Shown here piece after piece: positions 63,313-64,000 of a stretch of DNA of 64,000 nucleotides. The position numbers and the translations under genes are program-made. The notes below the pieces were generated by a model. It was not told the DNA's origin. It ran no database searches and worked only from the letters and a program-made list of their open reading frames with translations. Where the stretch lies: positions 1 through 64,000 of the forward strand of contig NZ_BCRJ01000034.1 in assembly GCF_001552535.1 (NCBI RefSeq), given 5' to 3'. Within the stretch, counting starts at the first letter, position 1. The number at the start of each line of letters is the position of its first letter. This DNA is from Nocardioides jensenii JCM 1364 = NBRC 14755. Lineage in GTDB: Bacteria > Actinomycetota > Actinomycetes > Propionibacteriales > Nocardioidaceae.

Positions 63313-63885
63313 GTGCCGAAAAACACCGACCGCCGCACCCGCATCCTGGACGCGGCGGAGGAACTCTTCGCCGTCGACGGCTTCGACGCCACGCCGACTG
63401 CGCGTGTCGCCGACGCCGCCGACGTGCCGAAGGGCCTGGTGTTCTACTACTTCCCACGCAAGATCGACCTCTTGCTGACGCTCCTGCAGGAGCGGCTCCC
63501 GACACCGTCGAAGGCCAGCGTCGCGGACGTCGTACGTCGTGGGGACCCGGCGGCCTCGTTGCTGGCCATGCACCGTCGGCTCGGCCTGGAGGACCACGAC
63601 TCACTCGTCTTGCGGACGATCATCTTCCGGGAGAGTGGCACGCATCCGGAGGTGCGCGACCACCTGCGCAAGCTGCGCCGATCGCTGGTCGAGCTCACCG
63701 AGACGGCCTTGGAGCAGGCCGCCGAGTGGACGGTGGCCAAGAAGCTCCGGCGACAGGCGGCGGAGACGTTCGTGTCGGTGATGCTCGACCATGCCAACGC
63801 ACGCCGGGCCGGAGGAGCGCTGCCCGACGTCCAGGGTGCGGCAGCGGTGGTGGCGTTGGCGATCGGCGCGCCCACCCCGGCCTGA
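63313..63885 (+). CDS. TetR family transcriptional regulator
   Basis: 190 residues: N-terminal helix-turn-helix 'RILDAAEELFAVDGFDATPT' and 'VPKGLVFYYFPRKIDLLLTL', then a helical ligand-binding domain ('LVLRTIIFRESGTHPEVRDH'). The GTG at 63313 gives the usual short N-terminal arm; the frame continues upstream only as a shadow of the SPW gene. It probably represses its own operon through the operator at 62851-62866. The ligand is unknown. Confidence 0.93.
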   Translation: MPKNTDRRTRILDAAEELFAVDGFDATPTARVADAADVPKGLVFYYFPRKIDLLLTLLQERLPTPSKASVADVVRRGDPAASLLAMHRRLGLEDHDSLVLRTIIFRESGTHPEVRDHLRKLRRSLVELTETALEQAAEWTVAKKLRRQAAETFVSVMLDHANARRAGGALPDVQGAAAVVALAIGAPTPA

Positions 63886-63942
63886 TCCGAGGAGCCGAAG
63901 CGCGAGACGGAACCGTTCGCCGAGCAGGACCGTCACACCGCG

Positions 63943-64000
63943 GTCACCACTGTGGTCACCACTGTGGTCACCACTGTGGTCACCACTGTGGTCACCACTG
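63943..64000. repeat. 12-bp tandem repeat running off the right edge
   Basis: GTCACCACTGTG occurs four times without a mismatch and a fifth, 10-base copy reaches the window end. It begins 57 bp after the TetR stop. In one + frame it reads Val-Thr-Thr-Val repeatedly, in another Ser-Pro-Leu-Trp. Total length and meaning cannot be judged from here. Confidence 0.9.

Noticed and set aside
63943..64000. CRISPR array at the right edge
   Set aside because: The 12-bp units are directly adjacent without spacers.

Overview
The window is chromosomal DNA of a high-GC actinobacterium. GTG and TTG starts are frequent, genes often overlap by ATGA or GTGA, and several promoters have TANNNT -10 boxes directly before the start codon. 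The gene content (DUF222/HNH protein, jetABCD, actinobacterial AcnA, DUF222-type leaderless start) suggests the Nocardioidaceae, Nocardioides or a close relative; this is inference, since no rRNA or tRNA is present.

Layout. 0-1.6 kb: 5' part of an ECF41-type sigma factor gene, divergent from its usual partner, a carboxymuconolactone decarboxylase-like gene, then a Crp/Fnr regulator. 1.7-7.1 kb: aconitase, a small cupin, and a P1B metal ATPase with a separate HMA metallochaperone preceded by an FNR-like box. 7.2-11.5 kb: a Fur-boxed metal/siderophore ABC uptake operon (permease, ATPase, binding lipoprotein) ending in an MFS gene. 11.6-18.1 kb: an orphan molybdenum hydroxylase large subunit, then the most unusual locus of the window: a 78-residue Asp/Gly/Thr repeat peptide with a GG-ended leader, a JmjC/cupin-4 oxygenase and a sucrase/ferredoxin-like protein in one tightly coupled operon. 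A RibD-like reductase and a flavin-reductase-like gene follow. 18.2-31.9 kb: an exported rhamnoside-degrading locus (two GH78 rhamnosidases, a GH106-like enzyme, a GH99/WbsX-like protein) around a divergent promoter with two LacI-family operators.

32-41.9 kb: a family A DNA polymerase, a decayed ECF sigma remnant, a two-component system next to an ABC-2 exporter and a secreted protein, an acid-phosphatase-like lipoprotein and a VWA surface protein. 42.1-49.5 kb: a small defence island, vapBC followed by a complete Wadjet (jetABCD) anti-plasmid system. 49.6-64 kb: gamma carbonic anhydrase, a NarL-type two-component pair, a beta-propeller/ankyrin pair, several lipoproteins, a broken aldo/keto reductase and an intact one, a DUF222-HNH protein, a collagen-like exported protein with a strong terminator, an SPW-repeat membrane protein with its TetR regulator and operator, and a 12-bp tandem repeat running off the right edge.

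Three gene remnants (VOC, ECF sigma, aldo/keto reductase) show ongoing decay. No CRISPR array, insertion sequence, phage or RNA gene was recognised.
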